DNA of 64,000 nt from Argentina anserina (GCF_933775445.1 NC_065872.1:13268001-13332000); one strand, 5' to 3'; numbered from the stretch's first letter, positions 12,901-25,832 are shown. A program made the numbers and translations. The notes: generated from the sequence alone by a model not told the origin.

Positions 12901-13898
12901 ATTGCTCTTAGTTGATATGTCATCATATTCCTACTGTTGCATTATGACAGGGGGTTATCACTGAGGACGTAATTCAGCTCAGGAAGTCCATTGGGGCACC
13001 TGGAATGGCAGTCCTCCAATTTGGTAACGATTTCTTGCGACTGTATATTAAGCTTTGACAAATAAGCTCAGGTATAAATGGTATAGTTTCTTAACCCAGA
13101 TCTGTGAATGCTTTATTTAGGGTTTGGGAGTGATGCTGCTAATCCTCATTTACCTCATAATCATGAGCGCAATCAAGTTGTTTACACTGGAACTCATGAT
13201 AATGACACGGTAAATTCACACCTTATCAGCTCCGTTCAAGGGTGATTGAGACATTCTTTCCATTACTTTTGCTAAAAAGAGAGTCGAGATCTTATGTTTG
13301 CACTTTTGAACACCTAGTGGTCGTTTTGATTCCATTAATTTTGTTCCCTTTCAGATTTTGAACTCATGATAATGGTTCATTTGTATGCATGACAGATTCG
13401 AGGTTGGTGGGATGTTTTACCCCAAGAAGAGAAGTCCAATGTGAGTTCTTTGTTTCTTATTCGTATAGGCCTCTTACTACGTAATCCCATTAGATGACCA
13501 CCAATATTAATCTTTCTTTTATGTTTCTAATAAATTTTGATCGCTGTATGTCAGGTTCTGAAGTATCTTTCAATTAATGAAGAAGAAGGTATCTCATGGG
13601 CGATGATAAAGGTTGCATTATCTTCCGTCGCGCAAACTGCAATCGTGCCTATGCAAGATATTCTTAGGTTAGGAAGCTCTGCCAGGATGAATATTCCTGC
13701 AACACAGGTAAAATAAACAACTTCTGATATAGAATTCTCTTCTCTTCTGGCCAATGCAGCATGCACTAAATGTTTTTCTCTATCTTTGCAAAGTTTGGAA
13801 ATTGGGGTTGGAGGATGCCTAGTTCTGTGAGCTTTGATAGCTTGGAGACAGAAGCTTTGCAACTGAAGGACATGATGTCGATGTATGGGCGCCTGTAG
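9906..13898 (+). CDS. DPE1: 4-alpha-glucanotransferase (disproportionating enzyme 1), chloroplastic
   Basis: GH77 enzyme that transfers glucan segments between maltooligosaccharides in the plastid, mainly during night-time starch breakdown. Fifteen exons: 9906-10313, 10491-10579, 10679-10739, 11088-11166, 11508-11644, 11753-11911, 12011-12087, 12178-12317, 12409-12440, 12539-12613, 12951-13023, 13121-13209, 13396-13440, 13555-13707, 13794-13898. All introns are GT-AG and phases match, giving 573 residues (Arabidopsis DPE1 is about 576). Residues 1 to ~45 are Ser-rich and lack acids, a transit peptide. GH77 landmarks: 'AGVVLHPTSFKGPYGIGDLG', 'ISIMGDMPIYVGYHSADVWA', nucleophile Asp370 in 'RIDHFRG', acid/base Glu417 in 'AEDLG', Asp470 in 'GTHDND'. 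No damaging lesion was seen, so it should be functional. Confidence 0.96.
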
Positions 13899-14783
13899 AT
13901 TATTGATGCCGAGTACGTTTTCTTTTCTTTTAATAAGTGGTCATAAGTTGTCAAATCAACTTTGAACAGTAATACATATTCTGATAAATAATTCCACAAT
14001 GTTCCTTCCAACTTTGTATCATATCCTTACTCAGTTTTGCTTCTGTAACTACCATCATGTATATTATTGTATTGCGTAACATACTTGATTTGCTGTTTGT
14101 TTCAATTTAATGTCAGTGAAGCGTGAGATTGCTTATTTGTGAAACCTAGCTTGATATATAGATGATTCTATCTTGAGGATACAATAGATAGAATTATCAA
14201 ATTAGATCTTTCATAAAACATTATTGTACCGATATGATAACACAAGATATATAAAACATTACAACACTGGTAACAAATGAATTTCTAGTGTCAATCGATA
14301 TACCAAAACCAGCAGTATAGATCTTCTGCAACAAGATACTCTTGGACGCCTATACTTCAACTGCTGAAGCCCTAGTTCTTTATACCCCAGATTTTTTTTT
14401 TTCACATAGTGAGAATGTATAAATAGAGAAACAGAAAAAACTTACAACAGAAAAGAAAGAAAAACACCTACACTACAAGGGAAAAGCCAGCATCTAAACT
14501 AATAAGCGAGGAAATAAAGGGAGGGGGTAACCGAACAAGTTATCCTTAGATCTCACTTTTTGGCAAAAAATATTGTTTCTTGATCTATTATTTTTATTTA
14601 ATTACTTAAAAATATATTGTTATAGCAACGCCTTACCAAGGATTTTTTTGGGGAAGACATGAAGGGAATTCGCTTTTCATAGTTGCTACGAATTGTGCAA
14701 ATCTTGGCTAACATTTGACGCACCACCGAAAGAAAATTTTGGTCTGCTACCGGTACAAAGAAATCTCCTGATGTCCTTAGAAG
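13899..14783. other. DPE1 3' flank and AT-rich spacer
   Basis: The DPE1 3' UTR must lie in the first few hundred bases. No other gene or element boundary is supported. Confidence 0.5.
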
Positions 14784-15016
14784 ATGATGCCGATCGATGA
14801 TCCTATAAAAAGTGACAATCTAACACCGACTTCATCTAGGGATCCGATTTCTAGGTTGATAGGAAGAAATGCTGCAAGAAAAAAGCAAGTCAAGGACCAA
14901 GAAAAGGAGAGGAAAGCCTTTGAAGATGAGTTATTAGCTCTCATGGATCGATTGGCGAAAGATAATGCAAAGGCGGAAGAGGCAAAAGAAATAAAGGAGA
15001 AGATGAAAGAGGATCG

Positions 15017-15059
<43 letters not shown>

Positions 15060-15086
15060 AGCAATTTTAATGATGCAAACCGTTGA
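14784..15086 (+). pseudogene. Remnant resembling the C-terminal coil of a Harbinger partner (MYB/NAM-associated) protein
   Basis: A 100-codon frame with a short 'SRLIGRNAARKKQ' element followed by a charged coiled-coil-like stretch rich in Lys/Glu/Asp, ending in an Arg-Glu tract encoded by a GA microsatellite. 'RPIGxKxAK'-type motifs followed by a coil are typical of plant glutathione-S-transferase-T3-like or NAM-associated proteins that accompany PIF/Harbinger transposases. The N-terminal SANT/MYB part is missing and no transposase is adjacent, so this looks like a fragment. A real small gene cannot be excluded. Confidence 0.4.
15020..15056 (+). repeat. (GA)n microsatellite inside the coil-encoding remnant
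   Basis: About 37 bases of uninterrupted GA repeat, translated in frame as alternating Arg-Glu. Confidence 0.9.
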
Positions 15087-16849
15087 CTTTATTCGAGAGA
15101 GCAAAGCTTATTTTGATGGCAAAAAAAAGGAAGTACTTGAAAAGTTAAACGTAAAGGAGTTGTTTCTGAGTACCGGCTCAAGCTCGAATGATTATCGTTT
15201 TAGTTGATATAAATGAGTTTCTTTTGTATTAGTGTTTCCTTCTTAATTTTTGGTCATGTTAAATTACTTTTATTTATGCAACATTTTCAATCAAAAAATA
15301 AATGTTAAAAAAATGGCTAAATTATAGCTCTGGGCCAATATATCCCTCTCATCAAATTGTCAACTATCATAGCTCTTAAAATTGTCAACAGAGGTTCTAA
15401 CGACCAATCTGCTAGATAAGGAGAGTGAAATAGGAGCTTGATAAGATTGGCAGAATCCATTTCAAACAGGAACAACTCAAAAGAAGAATGTGGTGTTACC
15501 AATTCAGTGAAAGATGAATGAGCAGCATGATAACCTGATTTCACAGTGAAACTTCCCGATCGAGTCAAAGGTCAAATCAACTTATCAGAAACTGAGTTAT
15601 GAACTAAAGGAATAGCTTGAATAGCCTTAGCTTCTAATAGAGATAAATGAGGCTGAATCGGAGCTAAATTCCAAGAGAGAGAGAGGACCAGTCAATGAGA
15701 CTTGAAACCATGAAGTTGACAATTTGACATTACCAGCTAGAGGAGATTGACATTTCAGAACAAGTCCTCTTGGAATCCAAGAAGAGTTCCAAACAGGGAT
15801 CTGCCTACCATTCCCAACTTTCCAAAACAAATGCTTCAACAAAAAGTTTCTCCCATGAATTAAACTAGCCCATGCCCAAGAGGAAGAAGCACCAACTCTT
15901 GCTTTCAAGAAAGAAGTAGAAGGGAAGTACCTCTGTTTAAGAAGCTTAACCCAAAGAGCATTGGGATTTGTAAGTAGCCGCTAACATTGCCTGGCCAGTA
16001 AGGCCTAATTGAAGTCCTGCAAATCTCTAAATCCCAAACCCCCTCGAGACTTAGGAAAACAAAGATTGTGCCAAGACTTCCAATGAATACCATTTGCTGA
16101 ATTGCTTTTCCACCAAAAATTAGCAATCTCAGAAGTAATGACCTTACAAGTAGACTTCGGGAAACAAAAGCAGTGCATCGGGTACATGGGGAACTGACAA
16201 AACTACAGACTTGATAAGAAGTTATTTTCCCGCTTGGTTCAACAATTGTTGTTTCCACTCTTGCAGTTTTCTGCTTACAGAATCTCTGACATAGTCCAAA
16301 GCTTGGATCTTCGATTGGCCCCAGATAACAGGCACCCCTAGGTACTTTCCGGGGTTTGAAGCAGCTGTAATTTCAAACTTGGTTGAAATAAAATCCACCA
16401 TCACAGGTGAAGTATTGGGACTGAAAAATAAGATAGACTTAGGAAGACTGATTTGTTGGCCCGAAGCTTTACTGTAACTCTGAAGAATAGTAGACAAGTC
16501 GAGCGCATTGGGCATAGTAGCTTCCAAGAAAAACAGGGAATCATCTACAAAGAGAAGGTGGCTAATTGGTGGAGCCGGAGTAATGCAAATAGGAGATAGC
16601 CACTAAAGAGAACAAGCCTTATGAACCAGAGTTGAGATAACATCACTTACAAACATAAACAAGTAAGGCGAAAGTGGATCACCTTGCCTAAGTCCCCTTG
16701 AAGGAATAAAAAAACTGAAGGCTTTCCATTAACCAAAATTGAGAAAGAAACAGTTTTCACACATGAGATGAGGAGTTGCACCCAATGGGAGTGAAAACCC
16801 AACTTAAGAAGAATTGCTGAGAGGAAATCCCACTCCACTGAATCATAAG

Positions 16850-17523
16850 CAATGTTCTAAAACTCGGTCAACTCGACGAGTACTCGGTACTCGGCAGGTT
16901 AGTGAGGCGATTTTGACCTACTCAGTGCCTCTACTCGGCGGGAAGAAAATCAGTCGAGTACTCAGTCCAACTCGGCCAACTCGGGTCCAAATCGGTCAAC
17001 TCGGTCAGAAAAAAAAAAGCAAGATTTTAGGGTTGTTTCGGATCTTCCTAATGAAAGGGTTGGAAATGAATCGGGAGTGGATGGTGGCTTAGAACCTAGG
17101 AGATGTCCTAGAATCCAAGAAATTAGGGAACTTGATGAGGATGATTTTATATCCGATGATGAAGAGGAAATAGATAGCTTGAGTTTTGATTTTGAGTCGG
17201 ATTCGAATGGAGTACAAGATAGATATGGAGAAGAAGAATTTGAGGCATAGTTACATATGCTTGGGATTGTTTGCAAGAATTGAATTTGGTTTGCTTTTAT
17301 TACTTATGTTATTGTAATGGACTAATGTTTGTTTTTATTTTTTAGACATTATTATCTCTTAAATATTGTAATATTTTATGGACTATTTTTATTATTTTGG
17401 ACATTATATATTAGATTACATGTTTTAAAAATAATAATAAAATCCAGAAATTAGAATCCGAGTGCTCCTCTACTCACTACTCACCGGCCGACCGACTACT
17501 GAGTAGCGAGTTTTAGAACCTTG
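16850..17523 (+). mobile_element. Small internally deleted hAT element (family 2) nested in the LINE
   Basis: A 674-bp insertion with a perfect 8-bp target duplication, ATCATAAG, at 16842-16849 and 17524-17531. The terminal inverted repeats are 'CAATGTTCTAAAACTCG' (left) and 'CAAGGTTCTAAAACTCG' (right, reverse complement), 16 of 17 identical. The left subterminal region carries many ACTCGG/ACTCGA motifs, and the right end has the same in inverse orientation. Removing 16850-17531 rejoins the LINE reverse transcriptase, so the insertion is younger than the LINE. Confidence 0.9.
17032..17250 (+). pseudogene. Acidic C-terminal tail of a hAT transposase
   Basis: A 73-codon open stretch ending at TAG 17248-17250, without its own start codon. 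It encodes an acidic segment including 'IRELDEDDFISDDEEEIDS' and ends 'YGEEEFEA'. Plant hAT transposases often end in such acidic tails. Nothing catalytic remains inside the element. Confidence 0.45.
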
Positions 17524-19149
17524 ATCATAAGCGTTAGTAACGTCCAATTTGAGGGCAAAAGCACCATTGCCATTCCTTCGGAGAAGCTTCAGATGGTGAA
17601 GCAACTCGTGTGTAATAAAGATATTGTCTTGGATCTGTCTTCTAGTCACAAAAGCAGCCTGATTACAATAGATTAAGGATTGCATCAAAGGTTTCAATCT
17701 GTTTGCTAAAACTTTGGACAAAACCTTGTAACCCTATCGGACGAAATTGTGAAGGCAACTCAGGATGAGGTAACTTAGGAATCAAGACTAAAAAGGTTCT
17801 ATTCATCTCAGTAGACAACACTGCATTGGAGAGAAACTTTTCAGAAGAGAGAAACAACACAGAACTCACCAGGTACCAATATTTTTGGTAGAATATGCCA
17901 GAGAAACCATCCGGCGCGGGTGACTTGAGAGCTCCCAATTGAAACACAGCATCTAGAACTTCCTCAATAGTAACAGCCGAAAGAAGAGAATCATTCATTT
18001 CAGAAGAAACCAAAGGATCTACCAAATTTAACACACACATCCGACCAATCCCTATGACCAGAGGAAGTGAATAGCCGTTTATAATACAACAATAACTCCT
18101 GCATAACTCATTGTCTAACCACAAACCAGTAGAATCACACAAGCGGAGGATTTTTTTTTTATGCCTCTTTGTTGCTGACTGATGAAAACAACTTGAATTC
18201 TTATCTCCCAGCTTGAGCCAAGTAACATGTGATCTCTGATGCCAAAATTGTTCCTCCAGATTCCAGAGATGCTCTATTTCTTGCGTGAGGGAAATGATTT
18301 GAGCACCAGCTGCAGGGTCAGAGTTAAGAGTGAAGCTGATTAATAGTTGTAAGTAGCTCTTCCACTTTCCTAAAAGAATTAGGAAAATGAAGTTTACTCC
18401 AGGGAATCAACTCTTTCTTGTAGGACTTTAAATTGGCAACCCACATTGGCATAGCAACTGATGATGAGGAGTTAAGCCAAGCTTTTTCTTTTATTTGCTC
18501 ACAAGTATCAACAGTAGTCCAGATATGCTCGAATCTGAATAATTTTGGAGCCGGACTAGTCAAGGGGTTAGAGTCCAGCAATATAGGTCTATGATCCGAT
18601 CCTATGATGGGTAGATTAAAAGATTGAGGCTCTGGATATACTGAAAAGCATTCAGAATTAACAAAACAACGATCCAATTTCTCTTTCATTTCCAGAATCT
18701 GATGGCGAAAACGATACTAGGTGAAAAATGGACCTTGCCCTGGAAGTTCACGCAAAGCACAATGATGAACAAAATTCTGAAACAGAGACATACGCCATCT
18801 ACTTTGTACACAACCTCCCCATTTTTTCAAAGAACGGAGAATATCATTAAAATCACCTAAAAAAAACCAAGGAATTGACTGAGTAGTGAAATAACGATTC
18901 ATGTACAACCAAAACATCTTTTATTACATTCTTCTGGAGTTCCATACACCCAAGATATTTTACAGTGGAAATCTTCAACAGAAAAGTACACTAAGTGTAT
19001 AACATTATTGTTATATTCTACAACAGACACAGTAGCTACTGACTTCCACAAAAGGCCCAAACCTCCGGTACTAGTATTAATAGGATTCACTACATAGTAC
19101 TTATATGTATGGTTATAGAGATGTTATAAGAATCAAAATGGAGTTATAA

Positions 19150-20243
19150 GTCTAATGATTAACCAGCAGCAGTTGTAGCGAGCAAATATTCCTCTGAATT
19201 TCAGCTTTGCGGGGAATTGATCATGACATTCAGGAAGCTGGAGTCGACTCTCTTCATACACAATCATTTCGGAAACATCACTCTCCTCAACTTCATTCAC
19301 AACCAGCTGCTTCTCCCCATGTCGAATCCTTATCGTTTTCTCGAAAAGCTTTTGTGAACCAATGTAGCCACAACGGTGCTACTTTCCCCCAAAGCCAAGA
19401 ATGGGCAGCGATATTCTCTCATCACACACAACTCAACGCGTTCCCCGTCATAGAAAAATTGCCGACGAAACAAATACAATTCTCGTCCCCAAGAATCACA
19501 TTTACAGTGCTCGTAGTCTCTTACACGTACCAAACTCCGGCGGCTTCGGGATCGTCCGAAACTCCTCTTCCACCAGATCAAAAGCACATATCGGACGTTT
19601 AGCCTGCTGGAGACAATTAATGAAGCTTGTCCGTCAAGTAAGCAGCTGATTCAGGCACGTAACATTTCAAAGGTGACTCGATCGTTTTCCAAACCCTAGC
19701 TCTGCATGAGAATAGCCTCGTCTCTATCTCCCGATGATAACAGTTACGGGAGTGATCAAAACGACGCCCGGCCACGACGGCTTTATAGTCGTTGGTGGCC
19801 GAGAAATACCCGAACCCAATGATACATGATGTTCTCATGTCTCAACGGAAACCCTGGCTCGGGTGACCTACGCAAGAATCCGGTAGTCGGATTCCATACG
19901 TAAAGATTATTACTGAAAGCCACACATACCATACCATTGCAAGAGCCGAGTATCTTCGCAGATTCCGATACCGATACAGATTTTTGGAAGCTTGAGTGGA
20001 CAGGTTGGGGTTTTGATTGGCGGCAGTGATTCGATGGGCTCTTCCAAGTATGATGATTTGAGCTGAGAGGCAGATTTGGTGAACTGTGGATCGGAGATGA
20101 TGGAACGCCACCTTTTCGAAACTGATCTGAGTCTAGCGAGGGACTTCACCGGCAATCTGTTGAGAATGTCCACTAGCTAGGATATCGTCGGGTAAGATTT
20201 CATCGCCTACGTTCTTTCCCGCCATTGAAATTTTGCCTCCCAT
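19150..20243 (-). pseudogene. F-box protein gene, frameshifted
   Basis: Start ATG at 20241-20243 ('MGGKISMAGKNVGDEILPDD'). The F-box follows in another frame: 'DILNRLPVKSLARLRSVSKR' then 'WRSIISDPQF' near 20110. Later segments in shifted frames carry F-box-associated repeats: 'NNLYVWNPTTGFLRRS' near 19890, a block around 19720, and a terminal region with 'CDSWGRELYLF' near 19440 and 'FFYDGERVELCV'. At least three frame changes are needed to link these, so it is most likely a pseudogene. Intact members recruit substrates to SCF ubiquitin ligases. It is not obviously a copy of the F-box gene at 29742-30995. Confidence 0.75.
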
Positions 20244-21116
20244 GTATGATTTCCGTAGAAACTTGCCAGACTCGATGCCTCGGTGAGTGATCTTGGTAGT
20301 TTAACTCTAACCAGAGTTCAGCGGGATTAGGTTCTAAATGTGGGAGAGTTTACACTATACACTAAATTTGGCTCCAGTTTTTTTGTTACTATTGGTGTGT
20401 TGTCGATATACTAATTGGACACGTCAACTTACAAGGAAGCAATATAAAATTTCATATTGATGGGAAATAAAAATAGAAAACCAAATCGGAGTACGTAATT
20501 CAATCATAATTGCAGTTGTTATATTTTTTATTTTTTTGTCAAATTCTTATAACAGGCAATTGTTAACTTTTTTACATCTTCACGTGGAAAATAAAATCAC
20601 TTTCTATTTCATAACATGATTTACGTGGTTAACGTCAATCATCCAAGATCGTGTCTGCAACAGTCCATTATTATATGGTGTTTCAAAGAATACTTTGAAT
20701 GAATGAGTATTGTATGTCAACAAGAGCAAGTATTTTTCGTAAACTAGTGAATTTTGGTCCATTGCATAATAAATTGTACAGTAGCTCTTTGCAACTATCA
20801 GCAGAAAGGCCATTCTACATATCAAAATTCTGAAGGTTGACCTCAGTTTTTTTTTTGTCAATATGTTGACCTCAGTTGGGTATGAAGATTTACACAGCAA
20901 TGAAAAATTTGCTTCTGCTGCGTAGCTTCGCCCCGTAATGCAGTAGAGCAAGCTGTGATCGTCTTTCGAATGGTGGTGTTTATGCCGATGGAAATGCATG
21001 GAAATGCAGATGGGGAAGTAACCAACTCAGAAGGATGCACGCACAACAGTGCGCCTTTTCTTTCCATTTATATTTGAGGGAAAAAGAATTACAGAGAATT
21101 TCGAGTACTTATCTCA
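20244..21116. other. Intergenic, with the MTB 3' flank
   Basis: AT-rich, no gene supported. The last ~100 bases should include the MTB 3' UTR. Confidence 0.5.
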
Positions 21117-24100
21117 TTACAACAAATTCATGTGTCTGTGAGCCTCAAAATCTATATAGTCTCCATTTGCCTGTCCACTAAAACCATACATATCAAAAAC
21201 CTCATCATCTGAAGGCATAATACTTCCCTCTCTACCTTTAAAACCCTCCATTGGCGAAGAACCCCAAGGAGCTGGAGTTGAGGGATTGGAACTTGAAGCT
21301 TCTTGGTTCATACTTAAACCGGTTGGATTCTGTGGGGAGTTTCCAGCCGGCCTTCTGTTGGAGGAATTTCCTGCTGTCAGAGAAATGGATGCTGATTGCT
21401 GGTGCTGCATCTGCTGCTGGTTTTTCATTGGTGACTTGGGCCGAAGGGCTTCAATATCAGGGGTTGTTACAACCAGATGAGGTGCCTCTGGAGGCGGATT
21501 TCGCCCACCCCCTCCTTGCCAGACTTTCCCGTCCTTGTCAGCAAAGTTCCGGATATAAGCCTGCATGTAACATTCATGATCAGAATCCATAACAGAAATC
21601 AGAACAGTTTCTGAAACTTCTTTTGAGATAGAAAATGAATTTTGATGCTTGAAATGGGACAGTGATGACCAACTATGAGTCACAGAATAAACTTGATGCA
21701 ATACTTTAGCTTTATTATCCTCAGACCAAGAGATACAAATTTCAAGGACAACTCATGTTCTGGTGGGCGTGTTGTACATCTGATGTCATTTATCAGAAAC
21801 ACATTTTCTCAACAATCACTGTCCTTGAATAGTATTTCAGTTACCATATCCACATCAACTGAACTCAGTGGCTAAGCCATAAATGGGAAATAAATAGAAG
21901 TGTTTGATGGTTCAGCCTAAATTATCAACCAGTAGCTGAAACTGAGAAACTAGTCCAAAATGATCGACCAGTAGCAGAAACTGATATTTTACCTCAGCGT
22001 GAAAGTTTGATGAGGATAATTCTTTACCAACAGTCAGCCAACCAGCTCGAATATTGTGGTCTTCACCAAAGAGCTCAAGCCTCCGGCGACCAAGGGCAAA
22101 ATGCTCAATTATCCTGTACATGTCATCAGGCTTCTGAGTTGAACCTGCAATTTCCAAGGGAGAAAAGCTGGCATCACCAGAACTTATTTTATCGCTCTAG
22201 ATTGTAAATGAGACACTATCATAAGTTAGCTTGTGGAACTTTTGATGTTATGATGAGTTATTCAAGATCTGTTATGCTTACAGCTAAGCAAAATTTTGCT
22301 ACAAGGAATTTTGTCTTTATGCAGGGAATTACCATGTCTGACAAAGTTACAAACCTCTACTACACAAGAGCTAACCAGGAAATCATTTTCCTCTTTCAAT
22401 TTATGTAGGTTGTTGAGGATACTAACCATATGGAGGTTCCTCAGCTATGATTACATCAGTATCAATGTTGGCATGGATTATATGGCCATCAGTGCTGCGA
22501 CGAACAGTGCCCTTTATTCCCATCAGGCAATGTTCCTTTGGGTATAGGCAAAAATAAAATCCATTTATAAAATGAGTTAATGTGATTTAAAAAAACAAAA
22601 AGATCAAGGAACTAGGGGAGAGTTCAGGTGAAGACATTCACAACTGAAAATGGCACCAACCTTTGAGTGCTGAAACAACGTATGAGAATCATGCCGCAAA
22701 CCAGGAGTTGCATTAGTTTTGTTCGTCTTCACCCAACATATGTCCTCACACCTACGAAATCCCCACTGCAAGATCACAATGATAAAACATTAGTAAACAC
22801 AACTAGTTCATTAAAACATAAAATCATAAATCATATAAAAGGTAAAAAAGTAAAGGCTAGTTAAACACCTTTTTCAGACATTGACGGCCCTGCTCAAGAC
22901 CCATGCCATCACCCACCCAAAGAAAGATAAATGAAGGTGTGTCTGCTATTGCCTGTGAAGACAAAGGACCGAAATCTGGTTAACGAGTCTCAAGTGGGTG
23001 AAACAAATAAGACAGAAAGTAAACCCTAATGGCCTAATGTATGTGATTAATGGTTTAATGGAACTCATCTTTGTATGATTGGCAGCTTATTTATGAGAGG
23101 AGTGATATGCTTGTCTTTACAATTATAAGCATGAAGTTGACAGATAAACGCTTCAAAAAACTAACATTATTGATCAGTCAGTTTACCTCAATCTTAAGAT
23201 TCATTATTTCTTCAAATGTCCAATACTCTGTATGGTCGGCAACTCCAGGAGCACGATGAACATATTCCTCCCATGGTGGATCAACAAGAATCACATCAAA
23301 TTTGGTTCCAAAGAACTCTGGAGTCAGCTCAAACTCTTTCAGGTCACATTTATAGTACATGGGATGAGAAGCGGCTTTTTCCACAATCTCATCTTTTTTC
23401 TGTATAAGCTCTCGAAGCTTGGGGTAATCCTCCACAACATTTGTAAGCTCTAGCTCCCTGATGAAATTCTGGGGTCGCATACCAGTATCAACAAAATTTT
23501 GAGAGTAATCGTTCTGCTCTCCTCTAGAAGGAGCTTTACCAGGAGGTCCACTACTTTTATGAGGAACCCAACCACCTTGATTTTTATCAGCAGGAATTCC
23601 TCGTCCCATTGGCCCAGCAGGATTAAAACCAGGGGCAGATATGCTCGGAGGACCTCCTCTTCCAGGTCCAGATTGGCCAAAAAACATGGAAGTGCTTGTT
23701 GGACTGACCATATTAGGAGGAAATCGTGGGCCTGATGCTCCATGAGGAACAGAGGGTGGGATGGGTAACATGCTAAGGTCAACACCTCGAGCCCCAGGCC
23801 ACACAGGTGGAGGAAATGGAAACATTAACGGACCTGGAGATGGTGACATGCTAGGGGTAAGTGGCTGCATGGGTCCTGGAGGAGGCATTCCAATAGGTCC
23901 AAATGGTGATCCCATCTGAACCATCATCGGAGGTGGGATTGCCATCTGCTGGCTGTCTCTTCCAGTAAGCCTACCCCTTCCTCCTCTCCCCCCTCTACCC
24001 CCCTTCACTCCTTGAGAAGCATTTCTATTGAAAGACCCTGGCTCTGCATTTCCATATGGAGGCTGTGAACCACCACTAGAACTATGGCCGCCGGCACTGC

Positions 24101-25832
24101 GGCCAGGCATAAGACCTCTCTGTCCCCTTCCCTTCATTCCATGTGTGTCAAAGTCATCCTTCCATGAACTCTGATCTCGCGAGGTAGTATCATCTGTATA
24201 TCTTTCCTTTGAATCTTCCCTGGGGGGTCCAGACCCGTACATATCACTCTTCCTAGTCCATTCTTCATCATTTGGTCCTGATTTTCCATCAGACTGTTGG
24301 CCAACTTCATTTCTCCTAGAAAAGTTGGATCCCAACTCTGGTCTTCCATAATCGATTGGCTTAGTTTGGATCTCAATCACATCATAATTTTCATTTGAAA
24401 TTCCAAAGTTTGATGAAGTTTTCACAGCTTCACCCCGGTTTCCATCTTTTCTGTTACCAGATCGACCGTGAGGCCTTTCATTGTCGGCCCTCTCACGACC
24501 GTGTCTCGGAAGCTCCCACTCCCTACTATGATCATAATTGATATCCCCATTTTTGGAATCCTTGTCATTACTGGGGGGTTGCCGTCTTTTCCAGTTCTCT
24601 TTGGGGACTTCCCGGTCCCTATTCCTGTCACTATAGTAATCATCTCTGCCTTTAGGCCGGTCATCCCTATAGCCATCTTTTTCCAGTTCCTTCCGCTTGA
24701 GGTTAGAACTTCGATCATAATCCGTCTCAAAGTGTTCTGAATCCGGATATCGCCTCCCGGTCCTCTCAGGTGTCCTTGACCTGGTGGTATTTCCAAATTC
24801 TTTAGCACCCTTATCTTTCATCCCTGCACTATCATAATCATCTGCATTAGATAACCTCTCCCTAGCCTCAGTAGCATCGCAAGCAGTGGGAGTTCTCTGC
24901 TGTCTATGCTTTTCAGCTTTCTCTTTCCCAGATCTGTCTTCACGAGTGATAGGACTGCCCTTGTTATCTTCTTCAAGTATTTCTCCCCTGCTTTTGCTCT
25001 TACTCTTTTCCACATCAGCTTTTCTCTCTTCTTTGTTATTAGATTTATAACCCCTTTCACTGCTGGAATCTAACCCCCTGATTTTACTTTCGCTCGGTTC
25101 ATTTCTTGCTGACACAGCTTTCTCTTTAGAAGGCTCATACTTAAGATCAGCAGGTTTACCACCTCTTGAATCGGATCTTTCATTATAACTTTCTTCCGCT
25201 TTCTTGCCACCATCTGATTCATCCCATTTTCTTCTTGAAGTCTTCACCTGTTCGGATACTTTCTCTCGAATGCTTTCTTTCCTGTCGGAATACTTGGAAT
25301 CCCTGTCCAGTGTCTTTTCATGTTCTCCATCATGAGACCTTTCTTCTTTGCTCTTACTTTTAGTCTGGGAATTCTCGTGTTGTGCAAGCTTTGAAGCCAG
25401 TTTCCTTCTTTCACTTTCTTCAGCTCTAACCAGCCCTCTACCCCCCGACTTATCTCCCCCATCTTGCCTATTCTCCAATTCTCCATCCTGATACCAGCTG
25501 CTCAACTTCTCCAAACTACTCACCTCTTGCTTCTTCTTCATCACCTTAGACCGCGACTCTTTTCTTGACTCATAGTCCTCCTCATCGCTATCCACATTGC
25601 TAGACCCACCCGACCGTTTACGGTTCTCACTTCTATCCCCATGACTTCTTCTCCTCCCACCGCCATCCACGTCCTCCCCATTCCCTGACTTCCTCGACCT
25701 GCTCGACCTGTGCTTCCTCTTATCACTCCCCTCCCACTCTTCGTCCTCCCCCGCCCGATCACCCTTCGAATCAGACCCATCATCCACCTCTCGTTTCACA
25801 TAACTCCGACTAATACGTTCCGGCGAATCCAT
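21117..25832 (-). CDS. MTB: N6-adenosine methyltransferase complex subunit MTB (METTL14 orthologue)
   Basis: Partner of MTA in the nuclear m6A mRNA methyltransferase. Six coding exons: 23187-25832, 22869-22952, 22661-22765, 22427-22535, 21993-22144, 21117-21560; all introns are GT-AG with matching phases, giving 1179 residues. Residues 1 to ~560 are Arg/Ser/Asp/Glu-rich and disordered (RS-like); ~600-640 has an RGG-like stretch ('[10 protein letters not shown]'); ~650-760 is Pro/Gly/Met-rich. The MT-A70 domain spans about 800-1030 and includes '[19 protein letters not shown]' (DPPW at 851-854), '[20 protein letters not shown]' and '[20 protein letters not shown]'. The C-terminal tail is Ser/Gln-rich. 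The start is the first ATG (25830-25832); the frame also runs 4 codons further to a TTG, which is not used. The gene looks intact. Confidence 0.96.

Larger units (their letters stand above)
15310..19095 (-). mobile_element. Decayed L1-clade LINE (ORF2: endonuclease, reverse transcriptase, zinc-binding region)
   Basis: Read on the minus strand from 19095 downward, pieces of one ORF2 follow in the right order but in shifting frames. They are: APE endonuclease ('WFFLGDFNDIL' near 18850, 'SDHRPI' near 18595); RT entry motif 'SPAPDGFSGIFYQKYW' near 17900; 'ALKLDVTNAYD' near 17535; 'FVDDSLFF' near 16530, the YxDD box with Phe-Val-Asp-Asp; 'NPGKYLGVPV' near 16335; and the post-RT region 'KARVGASSSWAWASLIHGR' near 15880. 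The end near 15310 falls before a full RNase H domain. Several frameshifts and stops make it non-functional. A hAT element (16850-17523) interrupts the RT just after the 'NAYD' motif. Confidence 0.9.

Noticed and set aside
23216..25783. Several shorter frames on both strands inside the large MTB exon
   Set aside because: They are shadows of the biased Arg/Ser/Asp-rich MTB coding sequence.
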